DNA of 64,000 nt from an uncultured Prevotella sp. (GCA_946404405.1 CAMJDL010000010.1:1-64000); one strand, 5' to 3'. Positions 17,605 through 25,561 are shown, numbered from the stretch's first letter. Notes: generated from the letters alone by a model not told the origin. Translations and numbers: made by a program.

Positions 17605-18633
17605 TCAAGTATTTTTATGAGTTATTTTTCCCAACAATACAGGAATATAGCGTTTTCCTAACAAAATTATGGGGTAGAGAAGTGTTACAATGATGATAGT
17701 TAATGGCAATGCCTCATACCATTGATAACAAATGGCGCCGCTTGATGCCAATATGTGTCCAAATACATAATTGGCAATCGTAATAAGCACGATGTGAAGG
17801 CCGATAATCACCAAAGTGCCTACAGACAGATTGAAAATAATTTTCGAATGAATAGAATTTAGACACTTGCATCCATAAAGCCCCCCGAATACAAATCCTA
17901 TGTTGACGGGATAGAAAAGGATGATGTGTAACAGGTGTTGGCTACTATAATAGGCATGTAAGTGCCAGTCAAATAGTAGAATGCTAAGTGCCAGACAAGC
18001 AAAGCACCCAACGAGGTCTTGCTTGAAGTGTACTTCCTTGAACCAATGCTTTTGCCCCATCACATTTCCTATATAATAATAAGGTAAGTTGCGCATCAGT
18101 CCCATAGACGTTAGGTCTGGTGCGAAATACCAGTATTTGTTGGCGGCGTAGAGGAAAAATGAGACGACGCAGAGCGATACAACGATAAGATGTTGATGTC
18201 TGCTCTTTCTGCATAAATCAATGATAATATGCATGATGAGGATGGCGGGCAGATACCACAGAGGTCCGTCTAATGGCTCGGCAAAGGAACTCTCGTGCTG
18301 TAGCAACAATGTTCCGATAATGGGGCGCATCGCTGCGAAGAAGTCGGGCATGGCATCGTGTACTAAATAGTATTTCAGTAGCCAATATGGATAGACGATG
18401 AGGTTATATAAAAAATAAGGTATAATTAATCCGTACCAATATTTTTTCCAATTCTCCTTATTGCTGCCTCGGTCTTTCTTCAGATAGCCAGAGATAAAGA
18501 AAAAAATAACGATAATGGTTGCCTGCAGATATCTGTAATAGAACCACTCCTGAGATTGGGGCAGATGGCAAAACACCACTGTACATACTGCCAGCGCTTT
18601 TGCCCAATCTATCCAGTTGACACGCTCTTTCAT
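17605..18633 (-). CDS. Membrane acyltransferase (acyltransferase 3 family)
   Basis: A 342-residue integral membrane protein with about ten hydrophobic helices, likely transferring an acyl group (often acetyl) to a sugar across the inner membrane. The start at 18633 gives MKERVNWIDWAKALAVCTVVFCH. This is the typical first helix of the family, ending in the conserved His (about 23). The upstream in-frame 45 residues are basic and lack family features, and a -7 box falls between them and this ATG. The gene stands alone between a GT4-like gene and the LruC lipoprotein. The target is probably the polysaccharide made by the surrounding enzymes. Confidence 0.83.
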   Translation of the reverse strand: MKERVNWIDWAKALAVCTVVFCHLPQSQEWFYYRYLQATIIVIFFFISGYLKKDRGSNKENWKKYWYGLIIPYFLYNLIVYPYWLLKYYLVHDAMPDFFAAMRPIIGTLLLQHESSFAEPLDGPLWYLPAILIMHIIIDLCRKSRHQHLIVVSLCVVSFFLYAANKYWYFAPDLTSMGLMRNLPYYYIGNVMGQKHWFKEVHFKQDLVGCFACLALSILLFDWHLHAYYSSQHLLHIILFYPVNIGFVFGGLYGCKCLNSIHSKIIFNLSVGTLVIIGLHIVLITIANYVFGHILASSGAICYQWYEALPLTIIIVTLLYPIILLGKRYIPVLLGKITHKNT

Positions 18634-18637
18634 AATG

Positions 18638-18645
18638 CAAAAGTA
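18638..18645 (-). promoter_or_regulatory. -7 box abutting the acyltransferase start
   Basis: TACTTTTG on the minus strand, only 4 bp before the ATG at 18633. If used, transcription would start at or next to the start codon. Confidence 0.45.
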
Positions 18646-18754
18646 GTCTTTTCTGTTGAAAATCCCAAATCTTCTTTGTATTTTTTGAGTTTTATTTTTT
18701 TTCGTCATTGGCAAAAAAATGTGATAAAATGAACAATTTTTCAGATTTTTTGTG

Positions 18755-18762
18755 TAACTTTG
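18755..18762 (+). promoter_or_regulatory. -7 box of the LruC lipoprotein promoter
   Basis: TAACTTTG matches TAnnTTTG. The leader would be about 70 bp. A clear -33 TTTG at the usual spacing is not seen. Confidence 0.55.
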
Positions 18763-18837
18763 CACCATAAAATGTGTGTAGAGGTGTGAAATTATTCAGA
18801 AATCTCGACTAAATTATTTAACAAATGAATATTGAGT

Positions 18838-20991
18838 ATGAAAAGAATTGCTTTTTTATCATTAACAGCACTACTCTTTACAGCGTGTGTTTCCAACCAT
18901 TTTGACTCTAATGATGAGGAAAACAATCAGGGGAATAATGCTACAGTTAATCTTTTTGACTTTTCCACATCCAGTGATGTGAATTTGACAGTAGACTATT
19001 CTGCATCAAATCCCGCTGGGCCTGTTTTCTTTCGAGTCTTCAGTGAGGATCCTTTCAAGGGCGATGAATTAGATCCAAGCATCAAACCTGTTTATTCAAA
19101 CTATACAGATGGTGAAGGTCGTTTCTCTCAGTCTGTAGAACTTCCAAGCTATGCTACTGATTTGTATATCTTCACTGGTGACTTCTTTATTGATGAGCAG
19201 TTGATGAATGTGAAGGTAACCAATAATACGGCTTTTGCTAAAGCAGGCGAAACAAGAGGTGTCAATCGTGCTGCTGCCAGAAGAGTTTCACCAGGTTCTG
19301 GCGTGTTGACTAATAGTTTGGAAACGCTCTATCAACTCTCTTATGAGGTGGATTATAAGACGGGTGACAAACTGGACAATCAGATTTACAATGAATGGAA
19401 GACGTGGCTGGGACGATGGGATTCCAGAACAGGACGCCCAAACTATTTGGTAAAAGAAGGTGCGCTGACATTTAACGAGGATGAGATGCAAGGAATTCGT
19501 CAGAGCATTGCTGCTGCCATTGTAAGAAAGGAAATCTGCCCAGATGAATATCGTCAGAGTGCTGATCTTACTTTGAAGGAAGCTGCAGCTGTCTCTGTCA
19601 CATTGGTAGGCTCAAATACTTGCTGGAACAACTGCCTTGGCTATTATTACTATCAGGGTGATGCTCCTACAAATCTGAAGGATATTCACGTTGTCATGTT
19701 GTTCCCCAACACACAGGACGGTCACTCACAGTTTGTCAATCAGCCGAAGTACGGCAGTAACTATAACGGCAATATTGCTCTTGAGCGTGGCGAAGCAGTG
19801 CAGTTGATTTACTACCCAAACATTGCCGAAAACAGCGAGGAAGGTGCCACTCCGATCTTCCCTGCAGGTATGAAGATTGGTTTCCTGTTGAAGTCGAACG
19901 GATGGGGTATGCAGAAATCACATGATGGAATCAAGTATTATAATGGCTATTCTGGTGCTGTAAGAAATGCCCCAGTTGCTCGTCAGTATAACAGTTGGGC
20001 GTCATCTACAGATGGGCTGTCCTATTGTGAGCCTAATGAGGAGCAGAATAAATATGACGAAGGTTGCTTGTTGAATCCTAATCCTGAAAGGGTGTCACGT
20101 ACTGCAAAGTTCGCCTACGAAAAGGATGGTCAGCAGTATGCTATCGTAGCCTTCGAGGATGGTGCCAATGATCAGGATTACGGTGATGTCATCTTGGCTC
20201 TCAAACCTGTTGGTCTGTTCCAGGAACTGCCAGTGCCAACATCGCGCGAAACTACAAGCGAAGGTGTGTATGCATTCGAGGACCTCTGGCCATCAGCTGG
20301 TGACTACGATATGAACGATGTAGTAGTTGAAATGAAGGAAGATCGCTTGTTGACGATGTTTACTTACAAGAATCGCACTTTCATGACTAAGCAGACTTTC
20401 AATCTGACAACCTATCAGAACTATGTTGAGCTAAAGAGCGGACTGGCCCTTACATTGGAGACTAAGAATGACGCCCAACCTACCAGCATTGTGATGAAGA
20501 AGATTCCTGCTGGATCTACAGAAGCTGTGGAAGCTAATTTCATCCAGGATGGCAATGTCTATTTGCTGACTGATAATATCAAGAAGGAACTCCATACCAC
20601 TTATATCCTGGAATTGACCTATGAGGGTGGTATCCAAGATAGCAAGGCAGCCAAGATTAAGCCATTTATCTATCGTAACGAGGCTGGTGACAAGCGTTGG
20701 GAGGTACATATCCCGATGGAGGCTCCTACGGCAAAGATGAATACTTCATACTTCGGTACGAAAGATGATAAGTCAGATCCTGCAAATAAATTGTATTATG
20801 TTGGTAGTGGCAACTATCCGTTTGCTTTCTATCTGAGTGGTGTCAATATCGATGCTTTCAAGGATAACATTCTCCTTCGTGATAATGAGAGTAAGCCCAT
20901 TGATGTGTTCTTCCCAGAGTTCATGGGATGGTCTACCTCGAAAGGAAAGAATAATAAGAAATGGTACCTGCACCCAGCTACTGTAGAATAA
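18838..20991 (+). CDS. LruC-domain (DUF4842-type) surface lipoprotein
   Basis: A 717-residue lipoprotein. The ATG at 18838 is chosen over TTG at 18832 because it gives MKRIAFLSLTALLFTAC, a lipoprotein signal peptide with Cys17. Residues of about 20-330 are beta-rich with Asp/Asn. FEDGANDQDYGDVILAL (about 439-455) and FEDLWPSAGDYDMNDVVVE (about 480-498) are the acidic WPSxGDYDxND motifs that define LruC domains, probably binding Ca2+. The rest is beta-sandwich like. It is likely surface exposed and matrix or envelope related. It has its own promoter and a perfect 17-bp-stem terminator. A role tied to the adjacent polysaccharide is an inference from position only. Confidence 0.82.
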   Translation: MKRIAFLSLTALLFTACVSNHFDSNDEENNQGNNATVNLFDFSTSSDVNLTVDYSASNPAGPVFFRVFSEDPFKGDELDPSIKPVYSNYTDGEGRFSQSVELPSYATDLYIFTGDFFIDEQLMNVKVTNNTAFAKAGETRGVNRAAARRVSPGSGVLTNSLETLYQLSYEVDYKTGDKLDNQIYNEWKTWLGRWDSRTGRPNYLVKEGALTFNEDEMQGIRQSIAAAIVRKEICPDEYRQSADLTLKEAAAVSVTLVGSNTCWNNCLGYYYYQGDAPTNLKDIHVVMLFPNTQDGHSQFVNQPKYGSNYNGNIALERGEAVQLIYYPNIAENSEEGATPIFPAGMKIGFLLKSNGWGMQKSHDGIKYYNGYSGAVRNAPVARQYNSWASSTDGLSYCEPNEEQNKYDEGCLLNPNPERVSRTAKFAYEKDGQQYAIVAFEDGANDQDYGDVILALKPVGLFQELPVPTSRETTSEGVYAFEDLWPSAGDYDMNDVVVEMKEDRLLTMFTYKNRTFMTKQTFNLTTYQNYVELKSGLALTLETKNDAQPTSIVMKKIPAGSTEAVEANFIQDGNVYLLTDNIKKELHTTYILELTYEGGIQDSKAAKIKPFIYRNEAGDKRWEVHIPMEAPTAKMNTSYFGTKDDKSDPANKLYYVGSGNYPFAFYLSGVNIDAFKDNILLRDNESKPIDVFFPEFMGWSTSKGKNNKKWYLHPATVE

Positions 20992-21003
20992 GGGTAATAA
21001 CCT

Positions 21004-21051
21004 AAAGAATAATCCCACCCATCAGATTTGAGACGGGTGGGATTATTCTTT
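21004..21051 (+). terminator. Strong hairpin terminator after the LruC gene
   Basis: The 17 bases at 21004-21020 (AAAGAATAATCCCACCC) are exactly complementary to 21035-21051, with a 14-base loop. A-rich left and T-rich right ends allow termination in both directions. Confidence 0.85.
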
Positions 21052-21115
21052 GGATTGATTTCGGCTGAAGACTTCGTCCTTTGACCGGTGGGCAGAGTGT
21101 GGCGTTGCAATGTAT

Positions 21116-21265
21116 ACTTTCGGGTCGCTCCTGACGTTTCTTCCACTCGAAGGCGAGGCACTTTACAACCGTTCCGACGTTGGTTTAGGGGGGTAAAGTG
21201 ACTGCGGAACACCTCGTAGATGACTGCGGAATACCTCGAAACCAACGTCGGAGCGACCCGAAAGT
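21116..21265. repeat. Nested inverted-repeat element, about 150 bp
   Basis: The outer arms ACTTTCGGGTCGCTCC (21116-21131) and its exact complement (21250-21265) enclose a second exact 13-bp pair, CCGACGTTGGTTT (21174-21186) with 21239-21251. A third short pair, CACTTTAC (21159-21166) with GTAAAGTG (21193-21200), lies within. Inside the inner loop an 18-bp sequence starting TGACTGCGGAA recurs at 21199-21216 and 21221-21238 with one change. There is no coding potential. It could be a structured RNA or a small non-autonomous mobile element. Confidence 0.8.
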
Positions 21266-21458
21266 GACTATTCTTTTATATGTATGAATTTCAATTTATA
21301 AAATTATTATCATATTACCACCAATCACTAATAACCTTTTTATTTTAAAGGATTTATTAGGTGGTGGTAATATTTGCTAATGGTGGTAATAATTGCCATT
21401 TTCTTCATATTTTCAACATTATTATGCTGAATGATTTGGAAATATCATCAAAATTTAG
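21266..21458. other. A+T-rich intergenic stretch with palindrome upstream of the VapE-like gene
   Basis: Non-coding, very A+T rich. It contains an imperfect palindrome at 21314-21371 (ATTACCACC to GGTGGTAAT) and a third GGTGGTAAT at 21382-21390. Similar TACCACC words recur just after the VapE-like gene (23407-23413 and 23425-23431). Nothing else was recognised. Confidence 0.6.
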
Positions 21459-21466
21459 TATCTTTG
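21459..21466 (+). promoter_or_regulatory. Promoter of the VapE-like gene
   Basis: The TATCTTTG -7 box and TTTG at 21435-21438 are separated by 20 bp, a full consensus match. The ATG is 28 bp beyond the box. Confidence 0.72.
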
Positions 21467-21493
21467 CACTCCCAAATTAAAGGATTTAGTAAC

Positions 21494-23416
21494 ATGAAAC
21501 TGACATTTGTACTTAGAGACAAGAAAAATGCGCTGAAACTTTCGACAAAGAGTATCGAAAACTTCATTGAACGTATCAAAACCGATACCAAGGACGGAGC
21601 CGTTGCGCGCCGTCGTCTCCACTATGGCAAGTATGTTGACACCTACGACCGCCAGTATCCATCGCACGTCATCTATCCTTCCGCCGTTTTCGAGAAGGAC
21701 GCCAACGACAATCTGCGCATGAAGGAGTTCAACGGCGTGGTGGCACTGACGATTGGTGGTCTGGAGGATGAGGAGGTAAAGGCCGTGAAGCGTGCGGCCC
21801 AGATTCTGCACTATACCCTCGCGGCTTTTGTGGGTCCTACCGAACGCGAGGTCATCATCCTCGTGAGGATAGAAAAAGCCCCATCCGCAATACTCCCGGA
21901 GTATTCCGAAATAAGGCAGGAGTATTCTGAAATAAGCGGTGCTTATTCGGAAATAAGTGGCACTTATCTGGCGGAGGAGGAAGCTGACATACTATGCCGG
22001 GAAGGTCATCGCCTGGCAACGGCTCTCTATCAGGCCATCATACCAAAACCCATCAATACGGAACCGGTATCTGTCAAAAGTAACTTCCACATGCCATTGG
22101 ATGCAGTACCCTATTTCAATCCGAAGGCGGTGGCACTACCCGTCACTCCGAAGCCAACGCTGGCGGATCACGGGGACGGTTCTCCTGATCACTGTCGCTT
22201 CGCGACGACGGATCAGGAGAACCGTCCCCATGATCCTGAAGTGAGCCGTAAGACACGTCAGCTGATAGACTTCCTGAAGGCGCACTACCAGTTCCGCTAT
22301 AATAATGTCATGGGCTATACCGAGTATACGGATAACAACCGACAGTACATGGACTGGGAACCAGTGGACGACCGTGCGCTGAAAGGTATGACGATGAAGG
22401 TGCGTCTTGCTGGCATCGATGCCCGCGACAACGACGTGCGCCGCTATGTGCAGTCAAACATGATACATGTTTTTGATCCTATTTTGGACTACCTTTGGGA
22501 CCAGTACGATAAGTGGGACGGCAAGGACCATATCCGCAAACTCGCCCGTACGGTGCCCACGAAGAATCCGCACTGGGAGGACTGGTTCTATACGTGGTTC
22601 CTGGGTATGGTACGCCAATGGCAGGAGGGCAGCCAGGCCAAATATGGCAATCAGGCCGTGCCATTGCTCATCTCTACACAGGGATATAACAAGAGTACCT
22701 TCTGCGAACAGCTGCTGCCGCCGGAACTGAGCTTCGGCTATACTGGTAACCTGCAGATAGACGACAAGAAGCAGGTGTTGCAGCAGATGGCACAGATGCT
22801 GCTCATCAACCTCGACGAGTTCAACCAGATATCGCCCAAGACACAGCAGGGATTCTTGAAAAACATCATCACACTGTCGTCCGTGAAGATCAAGCGTCCA
22901 TACGGCCGTCACGTAGAGGACTTCCCACGCCGTGCCTCGTTCATCGCCACCACGAATCAGACAGATGTGCTGGCAGACCCCACGGGTAGTCGTCGTTTCC
23001 TCAGCGTAGAGCTTACCGGCCCTATTGACATCAGTACCCCGCCGAATTACGAACAGCTTTATGCCCAGGCTATGCGTGCCCTACACAAACACGAGCCATA
23101 TTATTTCGGACCAGCAGAGACGCAGCAGATTATAGAATGGAACAAGAGATTCAGCGTAAAGACGGCTGCCGAGCAGTTCTTCTTCGACTATTTTGAACCA
23201 GCGAAGGATACCAACGAGGGAACATGGATGAGTGCAACGGCTATTTTCAGTTTCCTCAAGGAAAAAGTGGGTGTCAGCCTGTTGAAAACAACAAGTGTTC
23301 TAGCCTTTGGACATAGACTTTCCAATATTTCTGGTCTATCTAAGCGCGTGACAAAGTATGGCTCTGAGTATTGTGTGAAGCCAAAACGTAAAAATAGGCA
23401 GAATTCTACCACCTAA
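21494..23416 (+). CDS. VapE/VirE-type superfamily 3 ATPase with BT4734-like N-terminal domain
   Basis: A 640-residue protein starting MKLTFVLRDKK (the ATG after the promoter). Residues 1-130 resemble the BT4734-like N-terminal domain (HYGKYVDTYDRQYPSHVIYPS). Residues of about 250-600 are the virulence-associated E ATPase: Walker A-like STQGYNKSTF (Lys near 400), Walker B LLINLDEFN (about 434-442), and ATTNQTDVLADPTGSRRFL with sensor and arginine-finger residues. Such proteins occur in phages, islands and near Bacteroides capsule loci, often with primase or DNA-binding partners. Here the gene is alone. Two in-frame insertions, a 21-bp repeat (139-159) and a 25-bp-arm palindrome (225-248), sit in the linker before the ATPase. 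The frame is intact. Confidence 0.85.
   Translation: MKLTFVLRDKKNALKLSTKSIENFIERIKTDTKDGAVARRRLHYGKYVDTYDRQYPSHVIYPSAVFEKDANDNLRMKEFNGVVALTIGGLEDEEVKAVKRAAQILHYTLAAFVGPTEREVIILVRIEKAPSAILPEYSEIRQEYSEISGAYSEISGTYLAEEEADILCREGHRLATALYQAIIPKPINTEPVSVKSNFHMPLDAVPYFNPKAVALPVTPKPTLADHGDGSPDHCRFATTDQENRPHDPEVSRKTRQLIDFLKAHYQFRYNNVMGYTEYTDNNRQYMDWEPVDDRALKGMTMKVRLAGIDARDNDVRRYVQSNMIHVFDPILDYLWDQYDKWDGKDHIRKLARTVPTKNPHWEDWFYTWFLGMVRQWQEGSQAKYGNQAVPLLISTQGYNKSTFCEQLLPPELSFGYTGNLQIDDKKQVLQQMAQMLLINLDEFNQISPKTQQGFLKNIITLSSVKIKRPYGRHVEDFPRRASFIATTNQTDVLADPTGSRRFLSVELTGPIDISTPPNYEQLYAQAMRALHKHEPYYFGPAETQQIIEWNKRFSVKTAAEQFFFDYFEPAKDTNEGTWMSATAIFSFLKEKVGVSLLKTTSVLAFGHRLSNISGLSKRVTKYGSEYCVKPKRKNRQNSTT
21908..21970 (+). 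repeat. In-frame 21-bp repeat, three units, in the VapE-like gene
   Basis: Units begin GAAATAAG at 21908, 21929 and 21950, exactly 21 bp apart, and encode EIRQEYS, EISGAYS and EISGTYL. The preceding 21 bases hold a decayed copy (GGAGTATTC at the same phase). The unit matches the array at 48055-48222 read on the minus strand. Confidence 0.88.
22166..22235 (+). repeat. REP-like palindrome inside the VapE-like gene
   Basis: The 25-base arms at 22166-22190 and 22211-22235 are complementary except for one position (C22171/A22230); 19 bp (22172-22190) are perfect. The 20-base loop holds a smaller stem GTCGC-TTC-GCGAC. It is read in frame as a hydrophilic linker (DHGDGSPDHCRF). Confidence 0.9.
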
Positions 23417-23508
23417 CAATAATCTACCACCACCCGATAAATGCTTTGTATAAAAGGTTTTAGGGGATATTGATGGTAATATAGGTTGATTTTAAAAATT
23501 AGAATTTT

Positions 23509-24528
23509 ATGACGAACAAACGAATAGGATATATTGATGCCATGCGTGGATTCACGATGATACTCGTGGTCTACTCCCATATCTGTACCTTTTGTCTGGG
23601 TGACTCAAATATGGCTTTCAATGACGTGTTTTTTCTATTTCGTTTGCCTTGTTTCTTCTTTATCAGTGGTTGGTTGTTTAAGGTAACTGATCCTGTTTGG
23701 CCAATTATTAAGAAAAAGTTCATGGTACAAATAGTTCCTACACTCTTTTTCTTGTTCCTGCTGGCACCACCACCAGCCTATTTCCATCAGTTTGGTGCAT
23801 TCAAAGGGGGCTATTGGTTTACCTTTGCACTGTTTGTGTACTTTATGTTGTATATCGGTTGCTATCTATTATTTCGACGTTATCAGGGTGTAAAGGCCGA
23901 TATCCTCATGTTGTTGGTGGCTTTCGCCATATCAATGTCCGCTTATTGGTATGATATAAACTATTCTCGGCTTTCTTCGATGCAGACGTGGCAAAAGAAT
24001 ATATTGGGCTTCTTGAGTTTCGTGACGTGGCGTTATTATCTGTTTTTTATTCTTGGCATCTTGGCTCGGAAATATTTCCCGCATTTCTTAAAACTTACCA
24101 GTAGTGTTACAGTGGTGGCTGTTGTTGTAGCTTTCTTTGTTATCTCAAAGATTCCTCAAAGTGATTTATTCGTCCGCGAATACTTTAGGTTTGCAATTGG
24201 AGGCGTTCTAGGCATGACCATGATCTTCGCTGCATTTCGGTTCCTTTATACGTATTCTAGGCTCTCATCTCTCGTCTCTCACCTCTCACCCCTTGAATTT
24301 GTTGGCACACGAACTTTAGACATCTATCTGCTCCATTACTTCTTCCTGCCAAGATTCCTGATGGCATATAGCCATCAGCTTCATGCTTATAATAATAGCA
24401 TCCTTGAATTCGTTGTCATCATGTCGATAGCACTAATCGTATTGCTTCTCAGTCTCCTGATGAGCTACATCATCCGCCTCAGTCCTTTCCTCAGTCACTA
24501 CCTTTTTGGGGCGAAGTATAAACAATAG
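23509..24528 (+). CDS. Membrane acyltransferase (acyltransferase 3 family)
   Basis: A 339-residue protein with about ten membrane helices. RIGYIDAMRGFTMILVVYSHICTF (1st helix with the conserved Arg/His pair, about 4-27) and FLFRLPCFFFISGWLF (second helix) are family signatures. It probably O-acetylates a glycan. Residues of about 251-261 (YSRLSSLVSHLSPL region), in a loop before the last helices, are encoded by 7-bp repeats (24255-24289). It is unrelated in detail to the other acyltransferase at 17605. No clear -7 box was found upstream, only an A+T-rich 90-bp gap after the VapE-like gene. It converges with a GT2 gene. Confidence 0.83.
   Translation: MTNKRIGYIDAMRGFTMILVVYSHICTFCLGDSNMAFNDVFFLFRLPCFFFISGWLFKVTDPVWPIIKKKFMVQIVPTLFFLFLLAPPPAYFHQFGAFKGGYWFTFALFVYFMLYIGCYLLFRRYQGVKADILMLLVAFAISMSAYWYDINYSRLSSMQTWQKNILGFLSFVTWRYYLFFILGILARKYFPHFLKLTSSVTVVAVVVAFFVISKIPQSDLFVREYFRFAIGGVLGMTMIFAAFRFLYTYSRLSSLVSHLSPLEFVGTRTLDIYLLHYFFLPRFLMAYSHQLHAYNNSILEFVVIMSIALIVLLLSLLMSYIIRLSPFLSHYLFGAKYKQ
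24255..24289 (+). repeat. In-frame heptamer tandem repeat, five units
   Basis: The units are TTCTAGG, CTCTCAT, CTCTCGT, CTCTCAC and CTCTCAC. Read on the other strand the unit (NTGAGAG) matches the array at 33747-33774. Confidence 0.85.
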
Positions 24529-24537
24529 ATTGAGATG

Positions 24538-25440
24538 TTACTTTAGCAAAAATACAAGGATAGATTTTAGACCAATGTATTTCAGATATCCAGAACGCAT
24601 GGCGCGCCAAAATACTGCAGGCTTGTCCTTGAGAGGAATCAGGTGTCCTGTATAGAATACTTTGCTGAGTGTATAACGTAAGAACTTGTGAATGATGGGT
24701 GTGTGGCTAAAACGTAATAATTCGTCGGCAACAGTAAGATAACAATCCAAGTTTCGCTTGGAGAAATTGGTAGTCATTGTTGATGCTTCTCTGATGCGAT
24801 GGCCAACAAGATTTCGCTTTAAACAGAATATATTATCACTGTTTAGAGTGAGGATAGTCGTAAACAACTCATCTTCATGAATGATACCTTCGTAAAATCT
24901 AAGACGTATTTGGTCCAGAAATTCTTTGCGTATAAAAAGCAGCCATACAACACAATTATGAGTTTGTGTGTCTAGTAGCAAATTGAGAAGGTATTCACCA
25001 TCGTACGCTTTGTTTTCATCAACGAGATGTGTTCTTTTTGTATTTCTTGAAATGCGGTTAATACCTTCTTCAGAGAAAGATTCCCCGTCAAAGAATATAA
25101 AATCTGCCTTGTTTTGCTCTGCATAGTCGTAGCAGGTCTTAAGGGCATCAGGCTCTGTCAGCTTATCGTCAGAGTCCATCATATATATATATTGACCTTT
25201 TGCGTGCTTTAGTGCAAGGTTTCTTGCAGCCGACTGCCCTTGGTTCTCTTGGGATAACGGGACAATTCTTGAGTCCTGTTGTTGCCATTTCCTAATGATG
25301 TCCTCACTATTATCTGTCGATCCGTCGTTGACAGCAATAATCTCTATGTCCTTTAGTGTCTGTTGGGCAATAGAACTGAATGTCTCATCCAGATATGAAG
25401 CAACATTATAAATAGGTAATATGATGCTGACTTTAATCAT
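24538..25440 (-). CDS. GT2 family glycosyltransferase
   Basis: A 300-residue GT-A enzyme. The ATG at 25440 (MIKVSIILPIYNVASYLDET) lies 17 bp after the -7 box; an upstream in-frame start would cross the promoter. Motifs are SIILPIYN, IEIIAVNDGSTDNS, a QGQSAARN stretch and YMMDSDD (DxD, about 87-93). GIIHEDELFTTIL (about 205-217) is the usual acceptor-side acidic segment. It is of the EpsE/WaaA-like short GT2 type found in capsule loci. It is a single-gene unit, convergent with the acyltransferase gene (9 bp between stops). Confidence 0.86.
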   Translation of the reverse strand: MIKVSIILPIYNVASYLDETFSSIAQQTLKDIEIIAVNDGSTDNSEDIIRKWQQQDSRIVPLSQENQGQSAARNLALKHAKGQYIYMMDSDDKLTEPDALKTCYDYAEQNKADFIFFDGESFSEEGINRISRNTKRTHLVDENKAYDGEYLLNLLLDTQTHNCVVWLLFIRKEFLDQIRLRFYEGIIHEDELFTTILTLNSDNIFCLKRNLVGHRIREASTMTTNFSKRNLDCYLTVADELLRFSHTPIIHKFLRYTLSKVFYTGHLIPLKDKPAVFWRAMRSGYLKYIGLKSILVFLLK

Positions 25441-25457
25441 TTGCTTATATTTTGTTG

Positions 25458-25465
25458 CAAAGGTA
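25458..25465 (-). promoter_or_regulatory. -7 box of the 24538-25440 GT2 promoter
   Basis: TACCTTTG on the minus strand. A heptamer array begins 6 bp upstream of it and fills the place of the -33 element. Confidence 0.65.
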
Positions 25466-25471
25466 CAAAAA

Positions 25472-25499
25472 AGTTCATAGTTCACAGTTCATAGTTCGT
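25472..25499 (-). repeat. Promoter-adjacent heptamer array, four units
   Basis: The plus-strand units are AGTTCAT, AGTTCAC, AGTTCAT and AGTTCGT. The same arrangement, 6 bp from a TACCTTTG box, is seen before pheS (56986-57013). Confidence 0.88.
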
Positions 25500-25561
25500 T
25501 GTTTTTTTACTATGGTAGCAATTTTTTTACTTCTCACTATTTACTTTTCCTTTTTTTTTGT

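Noticed and set aside
20992..21493. Possible small gene or tRNA in the 500-bp gap
   Set aside because: No start with plausible frame, no cloverleaf or CCA end; the stretch is explained by a terminator and inverted repeats.
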